Source of the DNA: Bradyrhizobium tropiciagri
Lineage (GTDB): Bacteria; Pseudomonadota; Alphaproteobacteria; Rhizobiales; Xanthobacteraceae
Assembly (NCBI RefSeq): GCF_001189845.1
Contig: NZ_LFLZ01000003.1
Coordinates: forward strand, 186,001-250,000
DNA length: 64,000 nucleotides
Direction: 5' to 3'
The position numbers were made by a program, and so were the translations under genes. Positions within the stretch are counted from its first letter, which is position 1. Every line of letters starts with the position of its first letter. Shown one piece after another: positions 32,883 through 41,538 of this stretch. The notes below the pieces were generated by a model. The model saw only the letters and a program-made list of their open reading frames with translations, ran no database searches and was not told the DNA's origin.

Positions 32883-33698
32883 ATGGTCGCCGCCGCAAAC
32901 GCGAGTCTGTTCCCCTTGGTCTTCTCCGCAACCCAGAGCGTGCTTGGGCTGGCATCGGGCATGCTGGTCGGCTTTTCGCTTGGCCTGGTCGGCGGCGGCG
33001 GATCGATCCTGGCCGTGCCGCTGATGGTCTATGTGGTCGGGGTGCCCCAGCCGCATGTCGCGATCGGCACCTCGGCGATCGCGGTCGCCGCTAACGCTGC
33101 GATCAACCTGTCGAACCACGCCCGCGGCGGCACGGTGATATGGTCCTGCGCGCTGGTATTCGCGCTGTCAGGCATGTTCGGCGCCTTCGGCGGCTCGATC
33201 CTCGGCAAGATGCTGGACGGGCAGAAGCTGCTGGCGCTGTTTTCGGTGGTGATGCTTGTCATCGCGGGCCTGATGCTGAAGACCCGCGCGCGGGTCGGGC
33301 TGACCGACGTCAAGATCTCGATGTCCAACATGCCCGCGATCATCGGTCTCGGGCTTGCCACCGGAACCATGTCCGGCTTCTTCGGCATCGGCGGCGGCTT
33401 TTTGATCGTGCCGGCCCTGATGCTGGCGACCGGGATGCCGATCATGAACGCGGTCAGTTCCTCGCTGGTGGCGGTCACCGCCTTCGGCGTGACCACGGCC
33501 CTGAGCTATGCGTGGTCAGGGCTGGTGTCATGGGGCCTTGCGGGGCTATTCGTCGCCGGCGGCATCGCGGGCGGCCTCCTGGGTACGAGGAGCGCCCGGC
33601 ACCTGTCGGAACGTCGCGGCGCGCTCAATATCGTGTTCGCGGCTGTGATTATCGTCGTGGCGATCTATATGCTGCTGCGTAACATCAATGTGTCCTGA
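32883..33698 (+). CDS. TauE/SafE-type sulfite/anion exporter family permease
   Basis: I chose ATG 32883 (MVAAANASLFPL); the frame extends upstream without a better site. The 271-residue protein has eight or so membrane helices in two repeats. Each holds the family's glycine-rich turn: GFSLGLVGGGGSILAVPLMVYVVGVPQPHVAIGTS and SGFFGIGGGFLIVPALMLATGMPIMNAVSSS. Members move sulfur oxyanions or organic acids across the inner membrane. The next gene encodes a DsbA-like thioredoxin, with no obvious metabolic link. Confidence 0.88.
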   Translation: MVAAANASLFPLVFSATQSVLGLASGMLVGFSLGLVGGGGSILAVPLMVYVVGVPQPHVAIGTSAIAVAANAAINLSNHARGGTVIWSCALVFALSGMFGAFGGSILGKMLDGQKLLALFSVVMLVIAGLMLKTRARVGLTDVKISMSNMPAIIGLGLATGTMSGFFGIGGGFLIVPALMLATGMPIMNAVSSSLVAVTAFGVTTALSYAWSGLVSWGLAGLFVAGGIAGGLLGTRSARHLSERRGALNIVFAAVIIVVAIYMLLRNINVS

Positions 33699-33734
33699 AC
33701 GTAGAAGGGCGAGGAGCCCTTCCGGAAGCCAGCT

Positions 33735-34412
33735 ATGAACCATCTGACGAAATCACCCTTCGACAATGCCGGCGCCACCCGCCGCGACGCGCTCGGCCTT
33801 ATCGGTGCCGGCATCGCGCTGCTGGCCGCGAGCGGCGCGCGCGCCGAGGACGACAAGGTTCTGACCGAGGAGCAGGTGCTGCGCGATCCGGATATTCCCG
33901 TGATCGGCAATGCCAAGGGCGACATCACGATCGTCGAATGGTTCGATTACAACTGCCCGTATTGCCGCAAGCTCGCGCCGGAACTCCGCCAGGTAGTGCA
34001 GGACGACGGCAAGGTCCGCCTGGTGCTGAAGGACTGGCCGATCCTCGGGCCGGTCTCCAAGGTCGCGGCGCGGATGGCGCTGGCGGCGAAGTACCAGGGC
34101 AAGTTCGACACTGCGCATGAGGCGATGATCTCGGTCAATTCGCGCATCACTGAGCCGCGCATTGCCGAACTGCTCTCGGGCGCCGGCCTCGACATGGACA
34201 AGCTGAAGAAGGATCTCGACGCCAACGCCAAGGCGATCGACGCGATCCTCGCGCGCAACGACGAGCAGGCGCAGGCGTTCGGCTTCAACGGCACGCCGTC
34301 ATTCATTGTCGGCAAGTATCGCGTGCCGGGCGTGCTCAGCATCGATCAGTTCGAGCAGGTGATTGCCGACGCCCGCAAGGCCAATATGGGCCGCAAGACC
34401 GAGCAGAATTAG
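33735..34412 (+). CDS. DsbA-family thiol:disulfide oxidoreductase
   Basis: The 225-residue product has a twin-arginine-like signal (TRRDALGLIGAGIALLAASGARA), so it is exported. The catalytic CPYC lies in WFDYNCPYCRKLAPEL. A cis-Pro is present in FNGTPSFIVGKYRVPGV. The fold is a thioredoxin with the DsbA helical insert. CPYC is less oxidising than CPHC, so an isomerase or reductase role is possible. It could be linked to the DsbB-type protein at 26808. Confidence 0.88.
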   Translation: MNHLTKSPFDNAGATRRDALGLIGAGIALLAASGARAEDDKVLTEEQVLRDPDIPVIGNAKGDITIVEWFDYNCPYCRKLAPELRQVVQDDGKVRLVLKDWPILGPVSKVAARMALAAKYQGKFDTAHEAMISVNSRITEPRIAELLSGAGLDMDKLKKDLDANAKAIDAILARNDEQAQAFGFNGTPSFIVGKYRVPGVLSIDQFEQVIADARKANMGRKTEQN

Positions 34413-34429
34413 ACGCCTTCGCGTTCGGC

Positions 34430-35032
34430 TTACGCTGAGCCCTTGCGCTTGGCGTAGGCGCGCCGGGCGCGCTCGCGATTGCCGCACACCTCGCTCGAGC
34501 ACCATCGGCGGGTCCGGTTCGGGCTCTCGTCGACAAAGAACCAGCCGCAGCCGTCGGCCTCGCAGCATCCGATCCGCCTGGCGTCGTCGGACGCCAGCAG
34601 GGCCGTCAGCGACCAAAGCACCGGCCATAACGGCTCGCTCACGTCGGTCCCCGCGAAGGCGTGGCGATATGCTCGATCCTGCCGCACGAGGTCGGGTTGC
34701 CGCGGCGCCGCCGAGAGCATCTGATTGATCAGACGAAGGTCAGCACCGCGGCCGCCGCGCAGCGCGTCCGAGATGGTCCAGATGTCGCGGCGCAAATCAT
34801 ATGCCTTCTGCATCGCAGCCGCTGCCTCGCTGCTTGCCGAACGCGCCTTCAGCTTCCTGGTCGCGGCAAGGGGCAGGGTCCCGCGGCGTTCGCTCCAGGA
34901 CAACAGCGCCGCATAGTCCGGAATCAGCTCCTGCGGATCGTCCGAGGTGCGCCAGTCCAGCGTGTTCGCGAAGTCAAGGCAGACCCGTCCACCGAAGAAC
35001 TGCGTCGCTGCCCGCGCGGGATCTCTTGACAT
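34430..35032 (-). CDS. CGNR zinc-finger transcription regulator with ABATE domain
   Basis: ATG 35032 gives 200 residues; a GTG at 35035 is adjacent. The N-terminal half (FFGGRVCLDFANTLDWR, PDYAALLSWSERRG) is the ABATE stress-response domain. The C-terminal 45 residues carry the four-cysteine CGNR zinc finger: CCEADGCGWFFVDESPNRTRRWCSSEVCGNRERARRAY. These are DNA-binding regulators of poorly known function. The gene is divergent from azlC with 26 bases between starts, so I infer control of that branched-chain amino acid exporter. Confidence 0.88.
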   Translation of the reverse strand: MSRDPARAATQFFGGRVCLDFANTLDWRTSDDPQELIPDYAALLSWSERRGTLPLAATRKLKARSASSEAAAAMQKAYDLRRDIWTISDALRGGRGADLRLINQMLSAAPRQPDLVRQDRAYRHAFAGTDVSEPLWPVLWSLTALLASDDARRIGCCEADGCGWFFVDESPNRTRRWCSSEVCGNRERARRAYAKRKGSA

Positions 35033-35058
35033 CACGGCCTCTCACCAAGTCTAATCTA

Positions 35059-35778
35059 ATGGTCATGACCATTACAAGCGCCTCGCCATCAGCCTCCACG
35101 ATGACTGCCGCAGGTTTCAGGCGCGGCCTGGTCGCGGCGTTGCCGTTCCTGCTCAGCAATGGCGCCGCCGGCCTCGTGATGGGACTGACGTACAAGGGAC
35201 TTGGGCTGGGGGCAGAGCACGCCATTCTGTTCAGCCTGCTGGTCTACTCCGCCACGGCGCAAGCGATCACGCTGAGCATGTGGGCTCATCCGCTGCCGGT
35301 CGTCGCCATGGTCGTTGCCTGCATTGCCACGAATTCGCGATACTTACTGATGGGCGCCCATCTGCGCCAGCTGTTTGGCGGACTGGCACCCCGGAAGGTG
35401 CTGCCCACGCTGTTCCAGCTGGCGGATGCATCGTGGCTGATGACGAGCTCGGACGCCGACCGCAATGGACCTGACGCAGGCTATCTGCTCGGATCGAGCA
35501 TCCCGATGGCGATCGGCTGGGTCGGCGGCACCGCGCTCGCCTATGCCGCTCCGCTCGCGGCGAACGAACCGCTCAGGCTCGCCGCTACGTTGCTGCCGAC
35601 GATGTTCATCGCGACCCTGCTGCCCAGCCAATGGAAGAATGTGAGATCGCTTTGGCCGTGGCTGACCTCGGCCGTCGCGGCACTTCTCGTGGCCCGGTTC
35701 GTGGATCCCAGCTGGTCGATGCTGATCGGAGGCGGATGCGGCACGCTTGTGAGCATGATGGAGCCGAAAGATGCATGA
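35059..35778 (+). CDS. azlC: AzlC-family branched-chain amino acid permease
   Basis: ATG 35059 gives 239 residues; ATG 35065 and 35101 are in frame, and none has a strong ribosome-binding site. The protein has about six helices with the AzlC pattern (LPFLLSNGAAGLVMGLTYKGLGLGAEHAILFSLLVYSATAQ, ATNSRYLLMGAHLRQL). With AzlD it forms an inner-membrane exporter of branched-chain or related amino acids. Its promoter must lie in or very near the short gap shared with the CGNR regulator. Confidence 0.88.
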   Translation: MVMTITSASPSASTMTAAGFRRGLVAALPFLLSNGAAGLVMGLTYKGLGLGAEHAILFSLLVYSATAQAITLSMWAHPLPVVAMVVACIATNSRYLLMGAHLRQLFGGLAPRKVLPTLFQLADASWLMTSSDADRNGPDAGYLLGSSIPMAIGWVGGTALAYAAPLAANEPLRLAATLLPTMFIATLLPSQWKNVRSLWPWLTSAVAALLVARFVDPSWSMLIGGGCGTLVSMMEPKDA

Positions 35779-36073
35779 CCTTAAGGTGCTCGGCGTCATC
35801 TGCATCCTCGGCGTCACCTGCTATGTCATGCGCGCCAGCGGATACGTCCTTGCTGCATCGATGCGCGACGACGGCATCGCCGCGCGGTTCTTGCAGCTCG
35901 CGCCCGGCAATCTGTTCATTGCATTCATTGTCGGCGGTTGCCTATCAGGCGGGCTGGCTGGCTTCGTCGGGACCGTGGTCGCGCTTGCGACCATGGCCAT
36001 CACGGCGCGGGAATGGGCCGCGCTGGGAGCCGGATTCGGCGCAGCCTTGGCGGCGTCTGCGCTCGGGCTGTGA
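35771..36073 (+). CDS. azlD: AzlD-family membrane subunit
   Basis: This 100-residue protein overlaps azlC by 8 bases. It has three or four hydrophobic helices and the AzlD signature with a positively charged loop (CYVMRASGYVLA), then FLQLAPGNLFIAFIVGGCLSGG. It pairs with AzlC to make the exporter. The coding order and overlap match many other azlCD pairs. Confidence 0.85.
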   Translation: MHDLKVLGVICILGVTCYVMRASGYVLAASMRDDGIAARFLQLAPGNLFIAFIVGGCLSGGLAGFVGTVVALATMAITAREWAALGAGFGAALAASALGL

Positions 36074-36100
36074 CGCCGATCGGATTGTGAACGTCGGTCG

Positions 36101-36307
36101 TTACTTCGACGCGATCTTGCCCCACTGCTCGCGGGTGCGCGTCTTCAGCAGGTTCCAGTCATGCGCCGCGACGTCCCAATTGACGATGGTGCGCGCGTCC
36201 CGCGCCATCTCGCCATTGGCTGCGCTCGATGTCCGCATCGAGTCATAGAGATAGACGCTGCATATCAGCAGCAGCGCGCCCAAAATCATTCCGAAAAACG
36301 TCCGCAT
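36101..36307 (-). CDS. small single-pass membrane protein
   Basis: The 68-residue product has a hydrophobic N-terminal helix (about 4-21) and a soluble, charged C-terminal tail (residues 22-68) with WDVAAHDWNLLKTRTREQW. It is either anchored or cleaved late. I do not recognise a family beyond a rhizobial hypothetical protein of this size. It is convergent with azlD and precedes nothing on the same strand within 60 bases. Its coding status rests on the typical anchor-and-tail composition and a start at ATG 36307. Confidence 0.6.
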   Translation of the reverse strand: MRTFFGMILGALLLICSVYLYDSMRTSSAANGEMARDARTIVNWDVAAHDWNLLKTRTREQWGKIASK

Positions 36308-36370
36308 CGCTTAATCCCTCCGGTGTCGAAGGGATAACGTCGCGGGGTTCGCCGTGGTTCCGGCGGCCGA

Positions 36371-37258
36371 TCAACTGCGCGCGAACACGCGCATGACATA
36401 ATCGATGAACACGCGCACGCGCGGCGAAAGCTGGCGGTTGCGTGGATAGAGCAGGTTGATCGGCACCATTGGCGGCGGCCATTGCTGCAGCACTGCAACG
36501 AGCGTGCCGTTGGCGAGATCGGCCTCGGCGTGGAAGCGCGGCACCTGCACGAGGCCGAGGCCGAGCCTGGCGCTCGCGAGATAGCTCTCGGGTCCGGTCA
36601 CCGACATCGGTGCGGGCAGCGGAAACTGCTTCACGGCACCGTCGATCACGAACTCCATCGGCCGCAGGCGTCCTGTCGTCAGCGAGCGGATGCCGATCAT
36701 GCGATGGCCGTCGAGCGCGAACGGATCGGCCGGCAGACCGAAGCGCGCGAAATAGTCAGGCGCGGCGCAGGTCAATCGCTCCAGCATCGTCACCTGCCGC
36801 GCGATCATGTCGCTGTCGGGCAGGCGGCCGAAGCGCAGCACGCAGTCGACGCCTTCGCGGATCACGTCGATGAAGCGATCGCTCTCGCTCATGTTGATCT
36901 CGATGTCGGGATACTCGGTGAGGAAGCCCGGCAGGTTCGGCAGCAGGAAGTGCCGCGCCAGCGTGCCCTGCACTTCGAGCCGGAGCAGCCCCTTCGGCCG
37001 CGCGCCGCCGAACGCGCCCTCGGCATCTTCGAGATCTGATATCAGCGACACGCAGCGGCGGTAGTGCGCCTCGCCGTCGAGCGTCGGGCGCACCGTGCGC
37101 GTGGTGCGCTCGAGCAGGCGGACGCCGAGCCGCGCTTCCAGCCCCTTCACGGCGTCCGTCACCGTCGAGCGCGGCAGGCCGAGATCGTCGGCGGCCAGCG
37201 AAAAGCTGCGCCGCTCGACCACCCGGGTGAACACGCGCATCGCGTCGAAGCGGTCCAT
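36371..37258 (-). CDS. LysR-family transcriptional regulator
   Basis: The 295-residue protein has the LysR winged helix at about 1-60 (FDAMRVFTRVVERRSFSLAADDLGLPRSTVTDAVKGLEARLGVRLLERTTR) and a substrate-binding domain. The VERRSFSLAA.DLGLPRST variant is typical of the group regulating short-chain dehydrogenases. It is divergent from the SDR gene at 37379. A perfect palindrome ATTCGCGAAT (37271-37280) lies 13 bases before its start and is a candidate binding site. Confidence 0.9.
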   Translation of the reverse strand: MDRFDAMRVFTRVVERRSFSLAADDLGLPRSTVTDAVKGLEARLGVRLLERTTRTVRPTLDGEAHYRRCVSLISDLEDAEGAFGGARPKGLLRLEVQGTLARHFLLPNLPGFLTEYPDIEINMSESDRFIDVIREGVDCVLRFGRLPDSDMIARQVTMLERLTCAAPDYFARFGLPADPFALDGHRMIGIRSLTTGRLRPMEFVIDGAVKQFPLPAPMSVTGPESYLASARLGLGLVQVPRFHAEADLANGTLVAVLQQWPPPMVPINLLYPRNRQLSPRVRVFIDYVMRVFARS

Positions 37259-37270
37259 CTATTGTCCGAA

Positions 37271-37280
37271 ATTCGCGAAT
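37271..37280. promoter_or_regulatory. candidate LysR-type binding palindrome
   Basis: The perfect 10-base palindrome ATTCGCGAAT lies in the 120-base gap between the divergent lysR and SDR genes. Position and symmetry suggest an operator; it lacks the exact T-N11-A core, so the call is tentative. Confidence 0.4.
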
Positions 37281-37378
37281 AGTGATGCCAAAAAATGCCA
37301 GATTATCCGGTCGATGCCAAGCCGTAGCGTCCTCCCATCGAACGCGGCCGTAGCCGCTCAACTGATGGGAGATCGAAA

Positions 37379-38119
37379 ATGACCAACCAGACCAACAAGG
37401 TAGCTCTGGTGACGGGCGCCTCGCGCGGTATCGGCGCGGCGGTCGCCGAGCGCCTCGCCAAGGACGGCTTCACTGTCGTCATCAACTATTCCGGCGATGC
37501 CAAGCCCGCCCAGGCGGTTGCCGACCGGATCGAGGCCGCCGGCGGTCGGGCGCTGACGGCGAAGGCCGATGTCAGCGATCCCAACGCGGTGCGCGGCATG
37601 TTCGACGCGGCGGAAGCGGCGTTCGGCGGCGTCGACGTGCTGGTCAACAATGCCGGCATCATGAAGCTCGGCAAGATCGCCGACAGCGACGATGCAACCT
37701 TCGACCAACAGGTCGCGGTCAACCTGAAGGGCAGCTTCAACACCATGCGCGAGGCGGCCCGCCGGCTGCGCAACGGCGGACGCATCGTCAATTTCTCGAC
37801 CAGCGTCGTCGGCACCAAGCTCGAGACCTACGGCATCTATGTCGCCACCAAGGCGGCGATCGAATCCCTCACCGCGATCCTCTCCAAGGAATTGCGCGGC
37901 CGCGGCATCACCGTGAATGCGATCGCGCCGGGCCCGACAGCGACCGATCTGTTCCTCAACGGCAAGTCAGACGAACTGATCGACCGCTTCGCCAAGATGG
38001 TCCCGCTGGAGCGGCTCGGCACGCCCGACGACATCGCGAATGCCGTGTCGTTCCTCGCCGGTCCCGACGGCTCCTGGATCAACGGTCAGACCCTGCGCGC
38101 GAATGGCGGCCTGGTCTGA
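37379..38119 (+). CDS. short-chain dehydrogenase/reductase
   Basis: The 246-residue protein has the classical SDR cofactor motif TGASRGIG near residue 14, the NNAG structural motif (LVNNAGIM), and the catalytic Tyr and Lys in YGIYVATKAA. The cofactor motif followed by an NYSGDAK loop resembles 3-oxoacyl-ACP reductase-like enzymes that use NADP(H). It is controlled by the divergent LysR gene. Another SDR gene follows 56 bases downstream but is broken. The substrate is unknown. Confidence 0.9.
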   Translation: MTNQTNKVALVTGASRGIGAAVAERLAKDGFTVVINYSGDAKPAQAVADRIEAAGGRALTAKADVSDPNAVRGMFDAAEAAFGGVDVLVNNAGIMKLGKIADSDDATFDQQVAVNLKGSFNTMREAARRLRNGGRIVNFSTSVVGTKLETYGIYVATKAAIESLTAILSKELRGRGITVNAIAPGPTATDLFLNGKSDELIDRFAKMVPLERLGTPDDIANAVSFLAGPDGSWINGQTLRANGGLV

Positions 38120-38175
38120 CGCTCTCGCGCCTTCAACCCAACTCCCGTTCAATCCGTCATCACAAGGCACGTGTC

Positions 38176-39073
38176 ATGAAACAGGTCATCGTCATCACCG
38201 GCGCCTCGAGCGGCTTCGGCCGCCTCACCGCCAACGCGCTCGCCAAGCGGCCACATTGTCTACGCCTCGATGCGCCACACCACCGGCCGCAATGCTGCCG
38301 CGGTCGCCGATATCGAGGAGTTCGCGAGGGACAACAAGGTCGATCTGCGCTCGCTCGAGCTCGATGTCGGCTCGCAGGCGTCAGTCGACAAGGCCATTGC
38401 GCAGATCGTCGCCGAAGAAGGCCGCCTCGACGTCGTGATGCACAATGCCGGCCACATGGTGTTCGGCCCGGCGGAGGCCTTCACGCCCGAGCAGCTCGCC
38501 GAGCTCTACGACGTCAACGTCCTCTCGACCCAGCGCGTCAATCGCGCGGCGCTGCCGCAGCTGCGCAAGCAGGGCAGGGGACTTGTGGTCTGGGTGTCGA
38601 GCAGCTCTTCGGCCGGCGGCACGCCGCCCTATCTCGCGCCGTATTTCGCGGCGAAGGCCGGCATGGATGCGATGGCCGTGATCTATGCCCGCGAGCTCGC
38701 GCGCTGGGGCATCGAGACCTCGATCATCGTGCCCGGCGCCTTCACCGGCGGCACCAATCACTTCGCGCATTCCGGCCGTCCTGCCGACGAAGCGCGGGTC
38801 GCCGAATATGAAGCCGGTCCCTATGCCGGCTTCGGCGATGAGATCATGAAGGCGTTCGCGGCGATCGTGCCCGAGGATGCCGACGCGTCGCTGGTCGCGG
38901 ATGCGATCGTCAGGGTGCTCGACACGCCGTTCGGCAAGCGGCCATTCCGCGTCCACATCGATCCGACCCAGGACGGTGCCGAGGTCGCCTTCGGCGTGAT
39001 CGACCGCGTCCGCAACGAGATGCTGCACCGGGTCGGCTTTTCAGACCTGCTCAAGCCGCGGGTGAACACGTAA
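38176..39073 (+). pseudogene. SDR-family gene broken by a frameshift
   Basis: The first frame begins MKQVIVITGASSGFGRLTANALAK, a good SDR N-terminus with the cofactor loop. It then loses similarity after position 38247 (RPHCLRLDAP). The next frame from about 38250 restores the family text: YASMRHTTGRNAAAVADIEEF, then LDVVMHNAGHMVFGP and the catalytic YLAPYFAAKAG, to a stop at 39073. The two halves join if two bases are added where AAGCGGCCACATT stands (AAGGCGGGCCACATT would be in frame). The gene is therefore either a recent pseudogene or a sequencing error. Intact length would be about 299 residues. Confidence 0.75.
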
Positions 39074-39091
39074 CGAGGTAGATTCTATCCA

Positions 39092-39175
39092 CGTCATTGC
39101 GAGCGAAGCGAAGCAATCCATCGCGCCGCAGGCGGAGACATGGATTGCTTCGTCGCTTCGCTCCTCGCAATGACG
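39092..39175. repeat. intergenic palindromic repeat
   Basis: CGTCATTGCGAGCGAAGCGAAGCAATCC is mirrored by GGATTGCTTCGTCGCTTCGCTCCTCGCAATGACG. The 84-base element lies between the convergent SDR pseudogene and the esterase gene and could end transcription from both. Confidence 0.85.
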
Positions 39176-39214
39176 GGGATAGAGCCGTGTAACTCGGTGC
39201 CAACCGACGATGCT

Positions 39215-40297
39215 CTAAGCGCCGCCGGCCTGTTCACCATTCAGCCACTTCATGATCCCCGCATTGATCTCGCGCGGATAGGTGTGGCTGAGATCGTCGA
39301 TCTCGCGATAGACGACCCTGGCGCCGGCGGCCGACAGCAGGCCCTGGGTCTGCCGCGCGGTCTGTACCGGGAACATCCAGTCGAGCCGGCCATGGGTGAT
39401 GAAGATCGGCAAGTCCCGTAGCCGCTCCGCATCGGCCATCTCAGCCATCAGTGGGTGGAAGGTCGCCGCGACCGGCGCCAGATGCGTGAAGCGCGAGGCG
39501 CCGTCGAGCCCGGTCACATAGCTGAACGTGCCGCCGTCGCTCATGCCGGTCAGCAGCATCCGCGTCGCGTCGATATTCCAGCGCGCGCACACCTGGTCGA
39601 GAATGCGGTTGAGGTTCGGCGTGTCGGTGTCGTCGCCCATCAGCGCCCAGGTCTGGCCGGTTGCGGTCGGCGCCACCAGGATGGCGCCGCGGCTGCGCGC
39701 GTCGCGCAGCCAGCTCCACAGGAAGCCGCGGCCATTGCCGCTGCCGCCATGCAGCGCCATCACCAGCGGCCAGGTACTTTCAGGCGTGTAGTATTCCGGC
39801 ACATACATCGAGAAGCCGCCGCGGCTGCCCGGCTCGTTGCGCTCATGGAAGATGCCGGTGTCGGCGTTCGGCGTCGCCGCGAGTTTTGCCTGCAGCCCGG
39901 CATCCTCGCGCAAGTCGGGCGCGATGAAGAAGCCGCTGACCGGCGGCAGTTCGGTCAAGGGATAGAGCGCTTCCTGGGCGCGCGGCAGATAGCGCAGCGC
40001 GCGGAATACGCTGACCAGGTCGCCTTCGCCGTTCTGCACCGCGCGCAGCCCCGCATAGCCGGCGAGCGCCGGTTCGATCGCAGCCTCAAGTGCAGTCTTG
40101 ATGTGCGCGAATTTCTCCGGCCAATCGGCCAGCCGCGGCCGCACCGCCTGCAGTGCCTCCTCGGGTTCGCCCGCGATCTGCATCACGCGATCGAAGTCCG
40201 GCGGATTGAGGTTGCGCGCGACAAAGGACAGCGATTCCAGGGTCTGCAACAGCGGCGGCAGCACGGCCACGATGTCGTCAACCACGGCCTCGCTCAT
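39215..40297 (-). CDS. alpha/beta hydrolase, esterase/PHB-depolymerase-like
   Basis: The 360-residue protein has an N-terminal helical region of about 120 residues. Its hydrolase core has ALHGGSGNGRGFLWSW (oxyanion region), the nucleophile elbow GMSDGG (Ser in LLTGMSDGGTFSY) and the late His in DLSHTYP. The layout matches dienelactone-hydrolase or polyhydroxybutyrate-esterase-like enzymes. There is no signal peptide. It lies 22 bases downstream of the HtrA-like gene on the same strand, so they probably share a transcript. The substrate is unknown. Confidence 0.82.
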   Translation of the reverse strand: MSEAVVDDIVAVLPPLLQTLESLSFVARNLNPPDFDRVMQIAGEPEEALQAVRPRLADWPEKFAHIKTALEAAIEPALAGYAGLRAVQNGEGDLVSVFRALRYLPRAQEALYPLTELPPVSGFFIAPDLREDAGLQAKLAATPNADTGIFHERNEPGSRGGFSMYVPEYYTPESTWPLVMALHGGSGNGRGFLWSWLRDARSRGAILVAPTATGQTWALMGDDTDTPNLNRILDQVCARWNIDATRMLLTGMSDGGTFSYVTGLDGASRFTHLAPVAATFHPLMAEMADAERLRDLPIFITHGRLDWMFPVQTARQTQGLLSAAGARVVYREIDDLSHTYPREINAGIMKWLNGEQAGGA

Positions 40298-40319
40298 CGC
40301 AGCTGCTCCTCTTTCTTGC

Positions 40320-41291
40320 TTAGTGCAGCCGCGGCGCCTTGAGCAGCTTCATGCGGTCGATCGAGGTCAGCGTCACGTCGAAGGTGACGCCTTCGTGATA
40401 GACCGTCAACGGCACGTCAACGCCGGCTGCGCCGAGCGACCAGAGCTTGCGATAGAAGCCGGTCTGGCTCGTCACCTTGTCGCCGTCGACCGCGAGGATC
40501 ACGTCGCCGGTCTTCAGCTCGGCGCGCGCCGCCGGTCCCTTGCTGGCAACGCCGACCACCACGAGGCGGTTGTCGATCTCGGTCGTGTACATGCCGAGCC
40601 ACGGTCGCGCAGGCTTGTCGACACGGCCGAATTTGCGCAGGTCGCTCAACACCGGGTTCAGCAGATCGATCGGCACGATCATGTTGACGTGCTCGGCGCG
40701 GCCCGAGCGTTCGCGCTCGAGCTGCAGCGAGCCGATGCCGATCAGCTCGCCGGCATTGTTGATCAGTCCGGTGCCACCCCAGTTCGGATGCGACGGATAG
40801 GTGAAGATCGCCTCGTCGAGCAGATACTCCCAGTAGCCCGCGAATTCCTGCTTCGCCGCGATCTGGCTTGCGACCGAGCGCGTGCGGCCGCCGGCACCAC
40901 CGAGCACGACATTGTCGCCGACCTGCGTTGCCGCGGACGAGCCGATCCGCAGCGGATCGATGTCGAGCTTGCCCAGCGCCTGCACCAGGCCGAAGCCGGA
41001 TTCGAAATCGAAGCCGAGCGCGTGACCCTCGACCGCGCGGCCGTCGCCGAGATGCAGCCACACCGTGGCGGCTTCGGTGATCAGATAGCCGATCGTCAGC
41101 ACCAGCCCGTCGTCGATCAGCACGCCGTTGCCCGCGCGTTCGGTGCCGAGCGTCTCGGCGCTGAAAGCATCAGGCGGAATGATCGAATGCAGCCCAACCA
41201 CGCTCATCAGCGCACGATCGAGGTCATAGCGATAATCTTCGGGGCGGGGCTGAAAGGCCGCCGGCACTTTCGGTTCGGTCGTGGAAGTCAT
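40320..41291 (-). CDS. HtrA-like PDZ protein without the catalytic triad
   Basis: ATG 41291 (behind CCAGGAGATC) gives 323 residues; there is no signal peptide. The chymotrypsin-like domain follows HtrA, but all three catalytic positions differ. The usual TNxHV is TIGYL (His lost), the DxxxDLA segment is DFESGFGLV (Asp lost), and GNSGGP is PNWGGT (Ser to Trp). A PDZ domain follows (RPWLGMYTTE, AELKTGDVILAVDG). The protein should not be a protease. It may bind protein C-termini or act as a chaperone. The first gene of a two-gene operon with the esterase. Confidence 0.82.
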   Translation of the reverse strand: MTSTTEPKVPAAFQPRPEDYRYDLDRALMSVVGLHSIIPPDAFSAETLGTERAGNGVLIDDGLVLTIGYLITEAATVWLHLGDGRAVEGHALGFDFESGFGLVQALGKLDIDPLRIGSSAATQVGDNVVLGGAGGRTRSVASQIAAKQEFAGYWEYLLDEAIFTYPSHPNWGGTGLINNAGELIGIGSLQLERERSGRAEHVNMIVPIDLLNPVLSDLRKFGRVDKPARPWLGMYTTEIDNRLVVVGVASKGPAARAELKTGDVILAVDGDKVTSQTGFYRKLWSLGAAGVDVPLTVYHEGVTFDVTLTSIDRMKLLKAPRLH

Positions 41292-41491
41292 CTGGGATCT
41301 CCTGGCGTGCAGGGCGCGCTGGAACCTCAAGGTAGTCCGAGGTTCTGCCGGCAGGGAAGATGGAATGATATACCCTGCGCGGCGGCCTGCACAGCTCATC
41401 TGGCGTGCAGACCTGCCCCTCGCAAGATAGATGAATCTGTTCGCCTCTAGAGCGCGATGAGATCTGTCATCGCGCCTTAGCTTCTTGTTTG

Positions 41492-41538
41492 GGCATGATC
41501 TTTTCGGAAAACCGCTTCGCACTTTTCCGCATCATGCC
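41492..41538. repeat. palindromic intergenic repeat, copy 2
   Basis: GGCATGATCTTTTCGGAAAACCGC and GCATCATGCC form the same hairpin as at 30464-30510. It overlaps the 3' end of the synthetase gene below. A smaller inverted repeat (GCGCGATG/CATCGCGC) lies just to the left (about 41452-41475), as it does near copy 1. Confidence 0.8.
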
